The notes below the pieces were generated by a model, which ran no database searches, had not been told where the DNA came from, and saw only the letters and a list, made by a program, of their open reading frames with translations. Below, one piece after another: positions 1 to 11,130 of a DNA stretch of 64,000 bases (the first letter of the stretch is position 1; each line of letters begins with the position of its first letter). Made by a program: the position numbers and the translations under genes. The DNA comes from Triatoma infestans (Eukaryota; Arthropoda; Insecta; Hemiptera; Reduviidae): assembly GCA_011037195.1 (NCBI GenBank), contig JAAEAF010000238.1, positions 310,001 through 374,000 on the forward strand, given 5' to 3'.

Positions 1-840
1 CCAACATAACTAGATTACAGTCTCCTACACATTCCTCACAATCACCTTGCACTTATATCTCCATTCCTTACATTAAAAATCTATCCGAAAAAATTGCAAA
101 AATCTTTCGGACTTACAACATCTCTGTGGCACACAGAAGTTCCAATACTTGTCAAAAGATGTTTACTAGACTTACAGATTCGACTCCTATTACTCAACGT
201 TCTGATTTAATTTACAAAATTGACTGTAAACAATGCCCAGCCACATACATTGGACAGACTTCACAGTATTTAAAAAAAAGACTATACCAACACGAATACG
301 ATTGCAAAGTTAAAAAATACAATGACACGACTACCGCCCTCACAAGACATCATATTGAACTTAACCACAACTTTGACTATGACAACCCTACAATTCTTGC
401 GACCAACACTAACAAGAAAAAAAAGAAACATTTTAGAAATGATAAACATTAAAAAACACACAACTTCAATCAATTATAGGACGGACACAAACAACTTGTC
501 AATCATCTACAACAGTATCCTAAACCCCCGTCCTGGAAATTCCCATCCATCATAAGACTTGGTTTTTCCTTTCCATCCCCCACTCCCGAATACTACCTTC
601 TAATAACCTCTTCATCTACCACATACCTTCATTTCTGATGATGTAGCTCATACAGTTAGTAACTCTCTCTGTTTATTACACAATTTGAGTTTAGTTTGTT
701 TAATGGGAAATATATCCAACACCGATTAACATTTTTTTTATCTTTATCCCTGAAGAAGACAATAAATTTGTCGAAACGTTGGAAAAGATTTAAAAAAAGT
801 GTACATTTTATTGACCGCTCCTCGAGATCTCCTTTAGTTG
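1..840 (+). mobile_element. Penelope-like element A, 3' portion
   Basis: This is the 3' end of a Penelope-like retroelement (PLE) cut by the window edge. It holds the end of the open frame with a GIY-YIG endonuclease segment (about 60-452). A non-coding tail follows, with the segment GAAGAAGACAATAAATTTGTCGAAACG near 751-777, written here only as position and type. Such 'gaagaag...cgaaacg' tails are typical PLE terminal repeats; related ones occur near 3236 and 48910. No reverse transcriptase part lies inside the window. Boundary at about 840 is approximate. Confidence 0.7.
60..452 (+). pseudogene. GIY-YIG endonuclease domain of a Penelope-like element (partial)
   Basis: An open frame runs from before 60 to a stop at 450-452 with no ATG of its own, so it is the C-terminal part of a longer PLE protein. 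The diagnostic stretch is DCKQCPATYIGQTSQYLKKR (about 222-281): a CxxC pair followed by the YIG half of GIY-YIG, then K-R-x-x-H at about 279-291. PLE proteins are a reverse transcriptase fused to a C-terminal GIY-YIG nuclease that nicks the target. After the nuclease core the frame runs into a lysine-rich stretch encoded by a poly-A run and stops, so the end is probably frameshifted. Inactive remnant. Confidence 0.7.
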
Positions 841-1227
841 TTATTAGATCGGTCGAGAATCTTCATTAACATGTTATTTTATTATTATTTATTATTTCTC
901 ATCTTTTATAATTTATGTTCGTTAACTGGTCTCATTTATTTTTCATGTCTATCTCGTATTCACTTCTCTCTCATCTTAGCTTCTAGGATGTTTTCATGGG
1001 AATTTTATGGACTTGAGGACTACTGGAGTACTTGCTTATTTGTGTGTATGCAGCCAGCTCTAAAAATTCAATATTCCGTTTAGGAATCGTCTTACTATTG
1101 AAGGTATCATGCAAAATCCATAGAAACGAAAAGAGATTTTAGTAAATCTTTTAGTTTTAGTAAATTTTAGTTTCGGCCTTCACTACCTAGGGCGCTACTT
1201 AACTGTAGCTTGCACTTTTTATCACGA

Positions 1228-1322
1228 TGCTGGGTCTACACCGACTTTGCCTTCACGGGAATCGAACCCTGATTTCTCGAACGAAAGGCAAGTGCCCTAG
1301 CCACTAGACCAACACGTGAGGA
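1228..1322 (-). repeat. tRNA-like head of a SINE
   Basis: Read on the minus strand, this shows a box A-like TGGTCTAGTGGCTAGG and a box B-like GGTTCGATTCC at tRNA spacing, embedded in otherwise AT-rich repeat DNA. It resembles a tRNA-Glu-type internal promoter. No CCA end or clean acceptor stem was recognised. A tRNA-derived SINE or tRNA pseudogene is likelier than a working tRNA gene. Confidence 0.5.
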
Positions 1323-1416
1323 CAGAAATAATAATAATTCACAAATAATTATTTATATTATTACTAATAATTCATAAATTAATCAATCACTCTATTGCCC
1401 CCATTGCCTCCATTGC

Positions 1417-2095
1417 CCCACGCGCTTATGGGTTACCAAAAATCTACAAAAATCCTTTCCCATTAAGACCAATTAGCTCTACCTTAAACAGTCCATCTTC
1501 AAAACTTAGCAAATATTTATTACCTTCTCTCCAACCGCTTAGTGCCCACAACACATGCGACATCCAAAACTCTTTCCAATTCATAGCAAAAATAAAAAAA
1601 TTAATCAATTCCTTCCAACCACATTATGATATCTCTTGACGCCGTATTCACTAACATACCAACTGACAAAGCACTTGAACTGATACAAAAATCTGGACAT
1701 TTACTCAACCGCGTACCTCTTTACCACAAAACATTTCTCTCCATAATCTCACTTTATCATGCAAGTCCGGTTATTTTACATTTATGCACAAACTTTACCG
1801 TCAAATTGAAGGTCTGGCAATGGGAAAATGCCTGTCTCCAGTCATAGCCAACATAATCATGAACGATTTAATTGACTCTGTCCTTCCTTCTCTCCAAAAC
1901 TCTATTTCTTCCATCTTCAAGTACGTAGATGATTTGTTTCTCATTAATCCAGACCACACTTCCTCTATCCTTCAAACCTTCAACTCTTATCACTATCGCA
2001 TACAATTCACATTAGAAACCGAAAATGACTACAAAATAGCCTTTCTTGGCCCACTCATCATTCGTAACCATGAGAACTCATTCACACACAACTAG
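1417..2095 (+). pseudogene. Penelope-type reverse transcriptase fragment
   Basis: The first frame (about 1417-1625) encodes a PLE finger region with YGLPKIYKNPFPLRPISS. A shifted frame at 1626-1847 continues with DAVFTNIPTDKALELIQK, corresponding to the 'D-x-x-x-x-F-TNIP' RT block. A third frame (1784-2095) carries the palm with FKYVDDLFLI (catalytic YVDD). Each block is PLE-typical, but they lie in different frames with stops between them, so no functional protein is encoded. Confidence 0.7.
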
Positions 2096-2203
2096 TACAC
2101 TAAACCGACTTATTCTGGAAGACTGCTACACTTCCTCTCAGACCATTCTTTACACCAAAAAATAAACACCATAAGAAACCTATATAACCGTGCAATCCAT
2201 TTA

Positions 2204-2897
2204 TTGGACCCATCGTTCCACCAGGACAATATCAAAAAAACAAAAGAAATACTGGTTAAAAATGACTATCCTATTCATCTAATTCTCAAAACCATCCAAA
2301 AATACACAAACAAACCTCCAATGCAGAACCCTCAAAACATTCCACCTAACACAAATACTGAACCTCCCATTTACCATTCGCTCACCTTCATTAGTCCTAT
2401 TTCCAATAGAATCAGTAACATGTTCAAAAACTTTATCCCCAACCTCCGAACAGGCTCCTCTCCCACCAACAAACTAAATAAAATCTTCTCAAAAATAAAA
2501 GGCCCTATTGAAAAATCTAACAAAACACATACGGTATACAAACTTCAATATATTACACCCAACTGCAACGCTTGCTACATATGCTGAATCCAAACAGTTT
2601 TTACAAAAAAGACTCCGACAACATGAACTAGACAATATTAACAAAAAACCTGTCAGCACTACTCTCTCCAAATATGTTCTGACTTTCAATCATGCCATCG
2701 ATTTCAATAACCCTTCCATTTTAACCACTTACCCCAACCATTCAAAACGTCTTCTGTCTGAATCCTTACAAATTCACCTTCATCCGAATTCTGTCGATTT
2801 TAAAAAAGACAAAGAAATCATAACTTCAACTTACAACAATATTTTTCTAACTCTAAAAAAAAGATACTCGTCAGTAATTTGTTCTTCCAAATATTGA
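2204..2897 (+). pseudogene. Penelope-type thumb/linker and GIY-YIG fragment
   Basis: The frame 2204-2587 ends in NCNACYIC followed by a stop, where a GIY-YIG domain would read CxxCYIG. An overlapping frame (to 2897) continues with the ESKQFLQKRLRQHELD stretch typical of the nuclease helix, then degenerates. It is the C-terminal part of the same PLE, with a frame break in or before the YIG motif. Inactive. Confidence 0.65.
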
Positions 2898-3224
2898 AAT
2901 TGCTGCGCCTCACTACAAACATTTTTCTTATCCCTCCCCACCTTTTAACAGTTTTTTAAATTAAAAAAAAATACTCTCTCTTCATGTTTGTCTCAATGTT
3001 CTCAACGTTTACTCCTCTCCTACCCTAAAGGTATCTTTATCTGTCTTATTTTCGCTTATTGTTAATATCACTTTTATTTAATTTACTGTTTCACTTCTGT
3101 TTTATAATTTCTTCTGTTAATATTTCTTTAATTAAAATTTTTCTTTCTTTTTTTTTTTGTTATAAATCCATGAATGGTTTCATAACTACTATACTGTACA
3201 ATAATGTATTTTCTCCAATAAATT

Positions 3225-3350
3225 TTTACAGAGCTCCTGAAGAAGGGCACCAATGGTACCCGAAACGTAGAGCACATAAAAATTTTTTTTTTTCTTTAAA
3301 AACTCCTCTGGCCATTGCCGTACAAACATCTCATTGATTTTAGTAAATAT
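3225..3350 (+). repeat. PLE terminal repeat (copy 1 of 2)
   Basis: About 120 bp containing the GAAGGGCACCAATGGTACCC core and the downstream block ending in CCATTGCCGTACAAACATCT. The same block occurs in inverted orientation at about 49035-49155, where only the terminal repeat remains. It marks the 3' end of PLE B. Confidence 0.7.
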
Positions 3351-4551
3351 TTTTCAGAATTTCATATTTTTTCAAGATTTTCTCGAAATTTGATTTTTTT
3401 TTTTTTTAATTTTAAAATTTTCATCCAAATAAAAATATATGGACTTGCAACCATAGAACTTCTTTCAGAACTTTTCAGTTCAGAACTTTTTTTTACAATG
3501 TACCAGTGGGGCTTGGTGAGAAATAATTGAACAGAAAAACATCCTCTACCAGGTAAGTGTTGCAAAGCAGAGGAATTCCAAGATATTACTGAAGAACTTT
3601 CACAATCTCGTACAATTTATCGTCTTGGAAAGGTGAACTAAGAGGATTTAAGGAAATATACTATATAGGTCTGTTGCGGATCTACACTTAGAATGATGGT
3701 TCAGTGTTGCATCTTCTTGATAGTGTGAACATTTTATTTGTAGTTGATTCCTTAGTTTAGAGTTTTCTTCTTTTTGGGGGGGGGGGCATAGAAGATTCTC
3801 TCGATAGTAGATCGAAGATTTCTCTCGGTGAGAAACTTAGAGGTAAAAATAGAAACTCTCTTTCTTATAAGAATATTAAAAAAAAAAAAAAAATTAAGAA
3901 GTACTGAAGGGATCCTCTGAAGCCGAACAATACGAATAACAGAAGAAGTCGAAGAATATGAAAAAGTTATAAAAATATAGGGGAAAATATTCTGACGAAG
4001 AATGACTATGAATTGTTGGACTTTGGAGATCGACAGAGGGAAGAGAGAGACAGTTTAGTCAGATTTTCTATGGCGTAGCATGGAGAAAGGAGCTACTGGA
4101 AAGATCGCCTTAGGAATAAATATGTTCGAACAAGAATGGAGTATGAGGAACCTGTAACCAAGAGAATAGGGAGAAGAAACCTGCAATTTTTATGGGCACG
4201 TGAGAAAGATGTACAGAACAGCCATGATTTCATCGAATAATGGTGCGCCATAGGGTTTAGTAAAGGAAAGTAAAAATAATTTCCTTTCTACGTTTTTTTA
4301 GAATTATGCTAATTATTTATACCCACACACATACATCCGCCCATACACAATTCACACACACACAATTCAGATATATGTGTATACACATATACATACATAC
4401 ATACATTCCATTGAAATAAACAAATCACAACAGAGTGGGAGAGAGGTATTAATTCGCTAGATGGATACTAAAACATTCTTTCATTCCCATGGAACTTCAA
4501 AACATGTATTTCGAATTTCGAAAACATGTGTTTCAAAAGTAGTTTAATTTC

Positions 4552-4727
4552 AAAAATTTCACAAGATCGCAGTACTTCCTCTTAAAGCAGTCTATTAAAA
4601 GTAAAATCCCCATAATACTGGTGAAACACAAGGGTTACAGTTTGTATGTGAGTACACACATCTGCTCTGTCTACATTTTTTGTCAGCCTCATTATAAATG
4701 CATGCAAAATATTTATACGACTTGAAT
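4552..4727 (+). repeat. Dispersed repeat, copy 1
   Basis: About 175 bp starting AATTTCACAAGATCGCAGTA and ending near a TTATAAATGCATGC motif. It recurs with roughly 10% difference at 19958-20132 in the same orientation. It has no coding capacity or tRNA-like head. Probably a piece of an unclassified interspersed repeat. Confidence 0.75.
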
Positions 4728-6589
4728 ATGTCCAAGGAGTATAGCTTGGTAACCTAAGTTGCGTGAGTTAAATAACGACACATCTACTAGAAAGCTTTGG
4801 CAATGAGAGGGGAGCTTAACAGTCGTTTAGGTACCACAATTAAGTCGCTTATGTATACATAGCGAGGAGATATTATTAGGGCCATGAAACGGCCGGAAAC
4901 TAGCGGACGATGATTGGAAAACAGTTGAAAAGTGGGGAATTGACTGTAAAATGTTAGCAAGTAACTGCTAAACCAATGTTTCAAACATAAACTGTAGGTA
5001 GGCACGTATGCACTAAAATCTATGAAGTTATTATCAGTAATTATTAATGTAAACATGTTACACACAGACAGACTGATTATAAGAATTCAATAAAATATTC
5101 ATGTTCAATATTAAATGCGGAGATATCATTAAAAAACAGTTTTAACTTCAATGATATTATAAAAAAATAATAATAAACAAATTAATAATAAAATTTTAGT
5201 TTAATGATTAATTGAGTGTAATTTAATATTATAAAAGATAATATTATTAAAGAGGTTGTAGTGTTGTGTAATATATTGTTACAGAAATATTAATATACTG
5301 ATCTGAGTTCGATAACCTTCTGACAGATAAACAGAGAATGCTGATGAAAGCTGTTTTTATTTTATTGTTACATTTTATTAAAAAAAAAAAAAAATCCATA
5401 CGAATAAATAAAACGAGAAATAATTAAATTTATATCAATATCAGCGTACTCTGTGTTATAGTTTTATAAAATAAAATAAATAAATAAATAAATATAAAGC
5501 CTGTTTAAAATTGAATATATGAATATGAATTAAAATTATTTGATTGCATAATAAATATTAAAATGGAGGATATCCAGCCCTCCAGAGGTTGCTTTTTTTT
5601 TTCATTTTAGATATAAACGCTTAAAAGATAATTAAACCGTATAAGTAGGTCTGGGTCTTTTAGAAAATAATTAATTTTTTGGTCGTTTTTTTAAATATTT
5701 TATTGCTGGATATGATTGTATTAAAATTATACATATATAGAAAGCAGTAGAAGAAGGTCAAGTTTTCTTAGAAAGGTAGGGAGAGTTGAAGGGGTAAAAA
5801 GGACAAATTGTCTGCTACCTGGGTTGCCAACTAAAATAATCACTTGCTTGACCCTGCTGGCATAGGGTCTATGAAGTTTTCAATAAAGATTAAAAGAATG
5901 AGTTGTGAGCAGAGTTGCAGTTATGGGCAAAATTATGGCAAAATAAGATTAAAACAATCTGAAGTTTCTTTTACTGGGTACCCCTCCCACCCCACCCCCA
6001 ACTCTTGCTCTGTTTCAATATCACTGTCGTATTTTTTTACTCCGCATCACCACATACTAGTCCTTGAATCTGTAGCATTTTCCTTTATTTTATACATGTT
6101 TGGTACTTAAATTGATATTGCATAAAGATAGTGAAATGGGTTTGGTGTGGATGTTGTTGTATGTTTGTAGTAGCACGAGCGGTTTTGTAAAAAGGCTTGT
6201 AAGTATGTTTGAGATAGAAGTATTAGTAATAATCAAGAAATCACCACTGTTTTTAAAATAAATATATTCTCTAAGAGAAATTAAGTTACTTTAAAATATC
6301 ACAATAATAAGCTTATAATAAACTCTTATGTTATAACTTAAAACTGGTACAGTTCTGATGTGTCTCCTTGGTGTCTACAACAAGTCTGTCTTGAAAAGAA
6401 TGTCTTCTCTTTGTTCCTTCAATTCCTCCCCTGGAAGAAGAAAGGGGTAGTATAATGCCATCAGGGTTAATGAACTGTCCCAGTAACTGTACTTTTTTTT
6501 TACCCGGGTTACTATGATGGCAAGAAGAAAGAAGATATAATTTTTAATAAATAAATCTAAAAATTATAACTAGTGGTTCCAGCCAGCCG

Positions 6590-6765
6590 CTATCTGCAGG
6601 TCAAGAACCGCGGCAAAACCCTTTCAAACAGGGGTCATTATACAGTCAAAAAAACCACCGCTAAACCCTTTCAAACAGGGGTCATTATACAGTCAAAAGA
6701 ACCGTCGCTACACCTGGCCTGTATTCCCTTCATACAAGGGTCAATGTACACTCAAGGGGCCACCT
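6590..6765 (+). repeat. Tandem repeat, about 58-bp unit
   Basis: The phrase CCCTTTCAAACAGGGGTCAT occurs twice (about 6620 and 6667) and a diverged third copy with CCCTTCATACAAGGGTCAAT follows near 6726. Each unit contains a short hairpin (CCCTTTCAAACAGGGG). It could be a minisatellite or the end of an LTR. Confidence 0.55.
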
Positions 6766-8364
6766 GGCTACCATCTGTCGCCACCCTGGCCACCGACCTA
6801 CCTAGGTCAATATACTGCGAGAGATGTCTTAGTGTGGCACGTACTTACACATCAGCCAATGTGTGAGTGATACAAATATATACGTCGCCCCACTGAGGAG
6901 GGGATCAGTATCAAATCAGTGCGACAGAAGTCATCATCAGTTATCAATCAGTTAAGTGCCAGTCACGATCAGTATCAAATCAGTATTCTATCAGTCAACA
7001 TCGGTTACGAGTTATCAGTCAGTCAGACAGCAGTTCACGTCAGTTCAAGCTAAGTTTCACACATCGCGAGCGCGTCCTTATTCAAGGTTTAAAACATTTC
7101 TTTAATATATATTTAATCATTTCATAATTCTTATATTCATTTACAATTGTGCATCTTAGTTTATCTATTTCAAAACACTTTAAATTATTGTTAAAATATA
7201 GTCTATTTTCATAATTCAGTAGTTCGTATTTCGAGTAACAACTCTCTAAACTCTCTAACTAACAATCACCTACTCATCACTTCAACTCCCGATACCAAGA
7301 CATCTGATTCCAATACAGTTACCCTTTTTGCGAACGAGCTTGTATTTTCTCATAATTTTGAAAATAAAATAGTTATACTTTCTGGCATCCATCACAATAG
7401 TGAAAAAAAAAAAACTGGTGTGATACCTTCACACAAATTTCCCTTACTACTACAATTCCTACCGTTCTGTGAAAAAATTCTTTTCACACGGGAAAATCCT
7501 AAATTTAATAGAAAGTTCTCCAAGTTTAAGGAGAATTTTTAAAGCCTTTGACCAGAAAATTGCAAAAAAATCTTATCTGTAAGATCAGATCGCACTTCTT
7601 CAAATTTTCATATTCAAGAAATAAAATCAAACTTTAGATCAACGCCCCTTCAGAACCTCCGAAAAATCAATTTTCCTTGAAGAAAAATGTTTCCAACAGA
7701 AGTGATTGACCTTTTTATGTAGAGCTAGTTTGGTAGTCATCATCATAATCAAACCTCTTCTACCGCCTAAGCAGTGTGAGATGGCTCTTAGTAGAGCTTT
7801 TTCCGTCTATCGCTTGTCTTGGACGAGTTCGTTTCTTTTTCTCCAGTCCAGACTTCTCTCTAGCAAATGGCTCTTTCTGTCTTCCCATTTTTGTTTAGGT
7901 CTCCTAATCCTCGTTTGGTCTGAAGCCTGGTAAGAGCAACTGGCATTGCGTTTTGGTTCCTTACATAGTATATGGGGAATCACCTTAACTTACTCTGCTC
8001 TATTACTTCAATGGCGGACGTTACTAGATTAGACCCGGCTGTAACATTTCGGACCCTAACCTTTCTGATTTTTTTTCCTCCACAATGCCCGAAACCTTAG
8101 ATTATCAGAAATCTTTCCTGTCAAGGAAGATTCACAGAAATATGTGAGGATTGGAAGAAATGTAGGCTTATAAACAGTTTTTTCTTCCCTCTCTCTTTTT
8201 ACCATCATCTCGCCAGTTGAGAAATCCTCTTTTAATGGCATAGAACATCCTGTTCGTTGCACATACGATGCATGTCCAGTAAGTAAGTGTACTGAATTTT
8301 TGTAGGTTACAAAAATGTTTATTTAAACAAAAAAATTACCTGGTTACATTAGTACATATGCAAG

Positions 8365-8792
8365 CTATTTTTCGACATAGTCACCATTCCTCTCAATGCA
8401 GGTGGTGAACCGGGGTATTAATTTTTTGATGCCTTCCTCGAAGTAGTTTCCCGCCAACCCCTTCGTCCACCTCTCCACCTCCCCTTCACCTCCTCGTCGG
8501 TTGAAATCCTTTTTTCACCCATGTGCAGCTTCAGGGAGGTAAAGAGATAGTAATCTGAAGGTGCTAGGTCAGGGGAATGCGCGGGATGGTTCAGGACATC
8601 CCATTTAAACGAGGCAAGCAGTTCCTTCGTGGCGTTGGCCGTGTGTGGTCTGGCATTGTCGTGCAGCAGGCAGACTCCCTTTGTCAGCATGCCTCTCCTT
8701 TTGTTCTGAATCGCCTTCCGCAATTTTTTTAGGGTCTCACAGTATCTTGCAGAGTTGATGGTCTCCCCTTGAGGCATATATTCAATTAAAAT
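8365..8792 (-). pseudogene. mariner transposase, C-terminal half
   Basis: The minus-strand frame contains LIEYMPQGETIN, then LLHDNARPHTA (second catalytic aspartate of the DD34D triad) and HPAHSPDLAPSDYYLF, all mariner hallmarks. Near 8470-8500 the frame shifts; the final part with GNYFEEGIKKLIPRF and ERNGDYVEK continues in another frame to a TAG at 8365-8367. The upstream end is cut by Polinton-1 at 8792/8793 and matches the other half at 19138. Non-functional. Confidence 0.85.
8787..8792 (+). repeat. Target-site duplication TAAAAT, left of Polinton-1
   Basis: TAAAAT directly precedes the AG that opens the element at 8793. The same hexamer follows the terminal CT at 19132-19137. A 6-bp duplication and AG...CT ends are the known Polinton/Maverick signature. 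Confidence 0.85.
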
Positions 8793-9055
8793 AGTAGGTA
8801 AAATGTATGTTCCGAACACTTTTCCACCCCCCCCCCCCGGCCCACTCCCTCGTCAGGCCGAATCGCAGTTTTTGCCCCCCACCACAAGCCGCCCTTCCTC
8901 GGCTGCTCTATAGGTGTGCTGATGGGTAGAGTGAGGTGTATATAGCTGTCTTTTTCTATTCAAGGCCAGTTGCTTATTGCATTTTAATGTTTATTTTTAT
9001 CTTTTTTTTTTTTTGTTTAATTGCCCTGCCCCAGTAATAGTGCATTGTCCCCCAC

Positions 9056-9159
9056 TGACGTCAAAATAGATTAGTTAGCGCACTGGTTGACCTTGTTCAA
9101 TTAGAATTTTTTTATTTTTTTAGTTCAAATCATCTAAGTAAGAAAGGGTTATATATAAA
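9056..9159 (+). promoter_or_regulatory. CRE (TGACGTCA) and TATA box upstream of ORF A
   Basis: A perfect palindromic CRE/ATF site TGACGTCA lies at 9056-9063 and TATATAAA at 9152-9159, 35-42 bases before the ORF A start codon at 9194. The spacing fits a standard RNA polymerase II promoter. The same pair is present in the right repeat (TGACGTCA at 18858-18865). Motif identity is seen directly; factor binding is inferred. Confidence 0.55.
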
Positions 9160-9193
9160 ATTGTACCACCTTTAAGGAAGCTCAGTTAGTAAA

Positions 9194-9484
9194 ATGGCGG
9201 TAGAATGGAAAGAGATATCAGCGAGTGATAATTATATTAGGTTTGTTTCAACATATCCAACCATCACGCTCACCGATTTGGATTTAGTACTAAGTTATAT
9301 CAATCTGTACAGCGATTTAAAATCTTTAGAAGAATATACTGTTATGGCAGCTAATAAACATTATATAAATTGTGTTTGGTCAAATCCAAAACAAAAAGTG
9401 GGACCTGATAATTGTCCTTGTTCACATATTGCTTCTCTAGCACACTGTATTAACAGAGATTTAAATGAGCTGTTCAGCGAATAG
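9194..9484 (+). CDS. ORF A (left copy), small Cys-rich terminal protein
   Basis: A 96-aa protein of unknown function encoded just inside the element terminus and read inward. It begins ATG GCG after a TATA box. Conserved features shared with copies in Polinton-2 (29778-30110) and Polinton-3 (52098-52244): SDNY-x2-F near residue 12, a helical segment with YIN near 36-38, then CVWS and a D-x-C-x-C cluster with nearby His near residues 60-80. These could bind a metal. An identical copy lies in the right repeat, so the element has two doses. Adintoviruses commonly carry small accessory genes at their ends; whether this one acts on host or replication is unknown. Confidence 0.65.
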   Translation: MAVEWKEISASDNYIRFVSTYPTITLTDLDLVLSYINLYSDLKSLEEYTVMAANKHYINCVWSNPKQKVGPDNCPCSHIASLAHCINRDLNELFSE

Positions 9485-9552
9485 TGGGGGAAGTAAATAT
9501 AGTTGAGAAGTAGTGTGTGACATCCTATCCTAGTTTGCGATCATATCTCAAG

Positions 9553-10019
9553 ATGGCAAGTGGTATAGGATTGCAGCTTACAACCTGCTTCTCGCTCAAC
9601 ACCAGCAATTCAAAACAATTAGTGACAGGTCTTTCTGAAGAAGGTGAACCACTTATAGCATTAAAAACAAAAAAATCAGTTATCTATTTGAATGATGAAG
9701 ATTGGACAATTCTCCAAGATGCAAGCAAATATGTGATGATTTTTTTGGTAAAAAATACGGATCTTCTATGTCCGATATTCAGTTGAAGCATTCATCAGTT
9801 TTCTTTGAGAACTTCACCCATAAAACTATGGTTATCCAGGGGAAACCATCATGGCTTGAAGAACTCCTCAAATATCAACCTCCGAAGATCAATTTATTAA
9901 GAAGTGAATATTTTAAACTAGTTAGTGTAATTGAAGATGTTAATAAACAAGTCAGTTATTTACAAAAATTATTGAACTATGATTTTTTCTTTAACAAAAA
10001 TGTAACAACTGCTGAATAA
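9553..10019 (+). pseudogene. ORF B (left copy), frameshifted
   Basis: Starts at ATG 9553 (MASGIGLQLTT) and follows ORF A by about 70 bp. A single missing base near 9720 (GATGCAAG here, GATAGCAAG in the right repeat) shifts the frame; the C-terminal half is open at 9702-10019. The intact version is on the right at 17901-18368. Because everything else in the repeats is almost identical, the deletion is recent or a sequencing error. Confidence 0.65.
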
Positions 10020-10115
10020 ATTTGTTATATCAGATAGATTGTTTTATTTATTTTCCTGAACTGGTATCAACAAGGAGGTTAATAAAAATAAATACTCAAT
10101 TTTATATGAACTTTA

Positions 10116-11039
10116 TTAAGCTACTAAATCTTTTACATTTATCCAAGAAGGTTTCTTGAAACCTAACCACTTTACATACAGCTTATTACTTTTACGTCTC
10201 AGTATTTTTTCTACAAGATATACATCTTTATATTTAGTTTTCTGCAGCTCCTGAGTGTAAAATGCACCTTGAATGGGCTGTCCTGTCAAATCTTCCAACA
10301 AATAAGTATATGGAATTGTGTTGCGAACATTTTTAATTTTAAATATTTCTGTACTCCAGTTGGGCGTATATCCTCTAGTAAATATAGTTCTTCTTTTCGA
10401 GATACGTACATAGTCTCCTTCTTCAAAACGTTGTTTATCTTTTCGTTTTACATTAGAAGAGTAAACATTAGCTAGTAAGGATGCTTCATTGGTAGGATTT
10501 ACTTCTGATGGTGTCATACCAATCGTACGGTGTACTTTGCTATTGTAGGTATTTATGAGATCAGGTAAATGTTTTGTATAATTGTAGTTTCCTCTAAGAC
10601 TAAACAACTGATACATCATAGATTTGAAGGTTCTATTAAACCTTTCAACAATTGAACTTTTAATCTGGCTGTAAGTACTGTAGTGATTAATGTTGTGCTT
10701 CTTCATGAGCTTCTTGAAGGAAGCATTGTAGAACTCTTTCCCATTATCTGTCTGAATATTTTTGGGCACTCTACCACTTGAATAAAAAATATTGTCCATT
10801 GCGTGAGTGATATCCTGAGCGCCTTTGGATTTAACAGGTTCTACCCAGGCATATTTTGAAAAACAATCAATTACTGCTAATATGTATTTGTAACCACTAT
10901 TTTGGCGAGCATATGGTATCATTTCTATTAAATCAGCTTGCCATAAATCATCTATACCTTTGAGCAGTGTACGTCTTCGAGGGTAGCGTACACGTGCTTG
11001 TCTATGAAGTTCCGTAACTACAGCTTTTTTGGAAGACAT
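10116..11039 (-). CDS. Polinton integrase (rve) with C-terminal chromodomain
   Basis: A 307-aa retroviral-type integrase, intact. It would insert the linear element into host DNA and create the 6-bp duplication. Catalytic residues visible: D36 in LWQADLIEM, D98 in QTDNGKEF and E132 in SIVERFNRT. There is no HHCC zinc domain; the protein opens with the PRRRT...KGIDDLWQADL block usual in Polintons. The C-terminus (YLVEKILRR...VKWLGF..PSW, about 268-300) is a chromodomain-like module that may bind modified histones. Start ATG at 11037-11039. The last 113 codons lie inside the terminal inverted repeat, so a headless copy exists at 17467-17805. Confidence 0.92.
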   Translation of the reverse strand: MSSKKAVVTELHRQARVRYPRRRTLLKGIDDLWQADLIEMIPYARQNSGYKYILAVIDCFSKYAWVEPVKSKGAQDITHAMDNIFYSSGRVPKNIQTDNGKEFYNASFKKLMKKHNINHYSTYSQIKSSIVERFNRTFKSMMYQLFSLRGNYNYTKHLPDLINTYNSKVHRTIGMTPSEVNPTNEASLLANVYSSNVKRKDKQRFEEGDYVRISKRRTIFTRGYTPNWSTEIFKIKNVRNTIPYTYLLEDLTGQPIQGAFYTQELQKTKYKDVYLVEKILRRKSNKLYVKWLGFKKPSWINVKDLVA

Positions 11040-11130
11040 TGCCCCTTATAGCACCTTATCCTTTACAGATTTTTTCGCATCTGATATTTATTTCTAAAAT
11101 ATAAGTATTATATTTATTCTTAACACTTAC

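Larger units (their letters stand above)
1390..3350 (+). mobile_element. Penelope-like element B (decayed)
   Basis: A second PLE, more complete than the first. In order it holds a reverse transcriptase segment (about 1417-2095), a linker plus GIY-YIG segment (2204-2897), an AT-rich 3' region, and a terminal repeat with 'CTGAAGAAGGGCACCAATGG' followed by 'TACCCGAAACG' (about 3236-3267). The terminal block through 'CCTCTGGCCATTGCCGTACA' recurs inverted at about 49035-49155. Several frame changes and stops show it is dead. Confidence 0.75.
3351..8270. other. Gene-free repeat-rich stretch
   Basis: No ORF here resembles a protein. Visible contents: a G9 run near 3777 and an A-run near 3881; a CA/TA microsatellite at about 4320-4405 (ACACACAC, then ATACATACATACATAC); a dispersed repeat at 4552-4727; poly-A near 5383; tandem repeats at 6590-6765; and an LTR-like stretch with many CAGTCA/CAGTTA repeats at 6880-7050, which may be a solo LTR but has no recognisable TG...CA ends. 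The rest is featureless AT-rich DNA. Confidence 0.5.
8793..10456 (+). repeat. Polinton-1 left terminal inverted repeat
   Basis: Matches the complement of 17465-19131 almost base for base from AGTAGG to the CATTAG at 10451-10456. Differences seen: C-run against an interrupted G-run near 8826-8838, T-run length near 9003-9014, a T/C-type change near 9186, and a 1-bp deletion near 9720 that breaks ORF B here. The repeat includes ORF A, ORF B and the C-terminal third of the integrase. Confidence 0.9.

Noticed and set aside
1228..1322. Possible tRNA-Glu gene
   Set aside because: Good box B, but no convincing cloverleaf, and tRNA-derived SINEs are frequent in this window.
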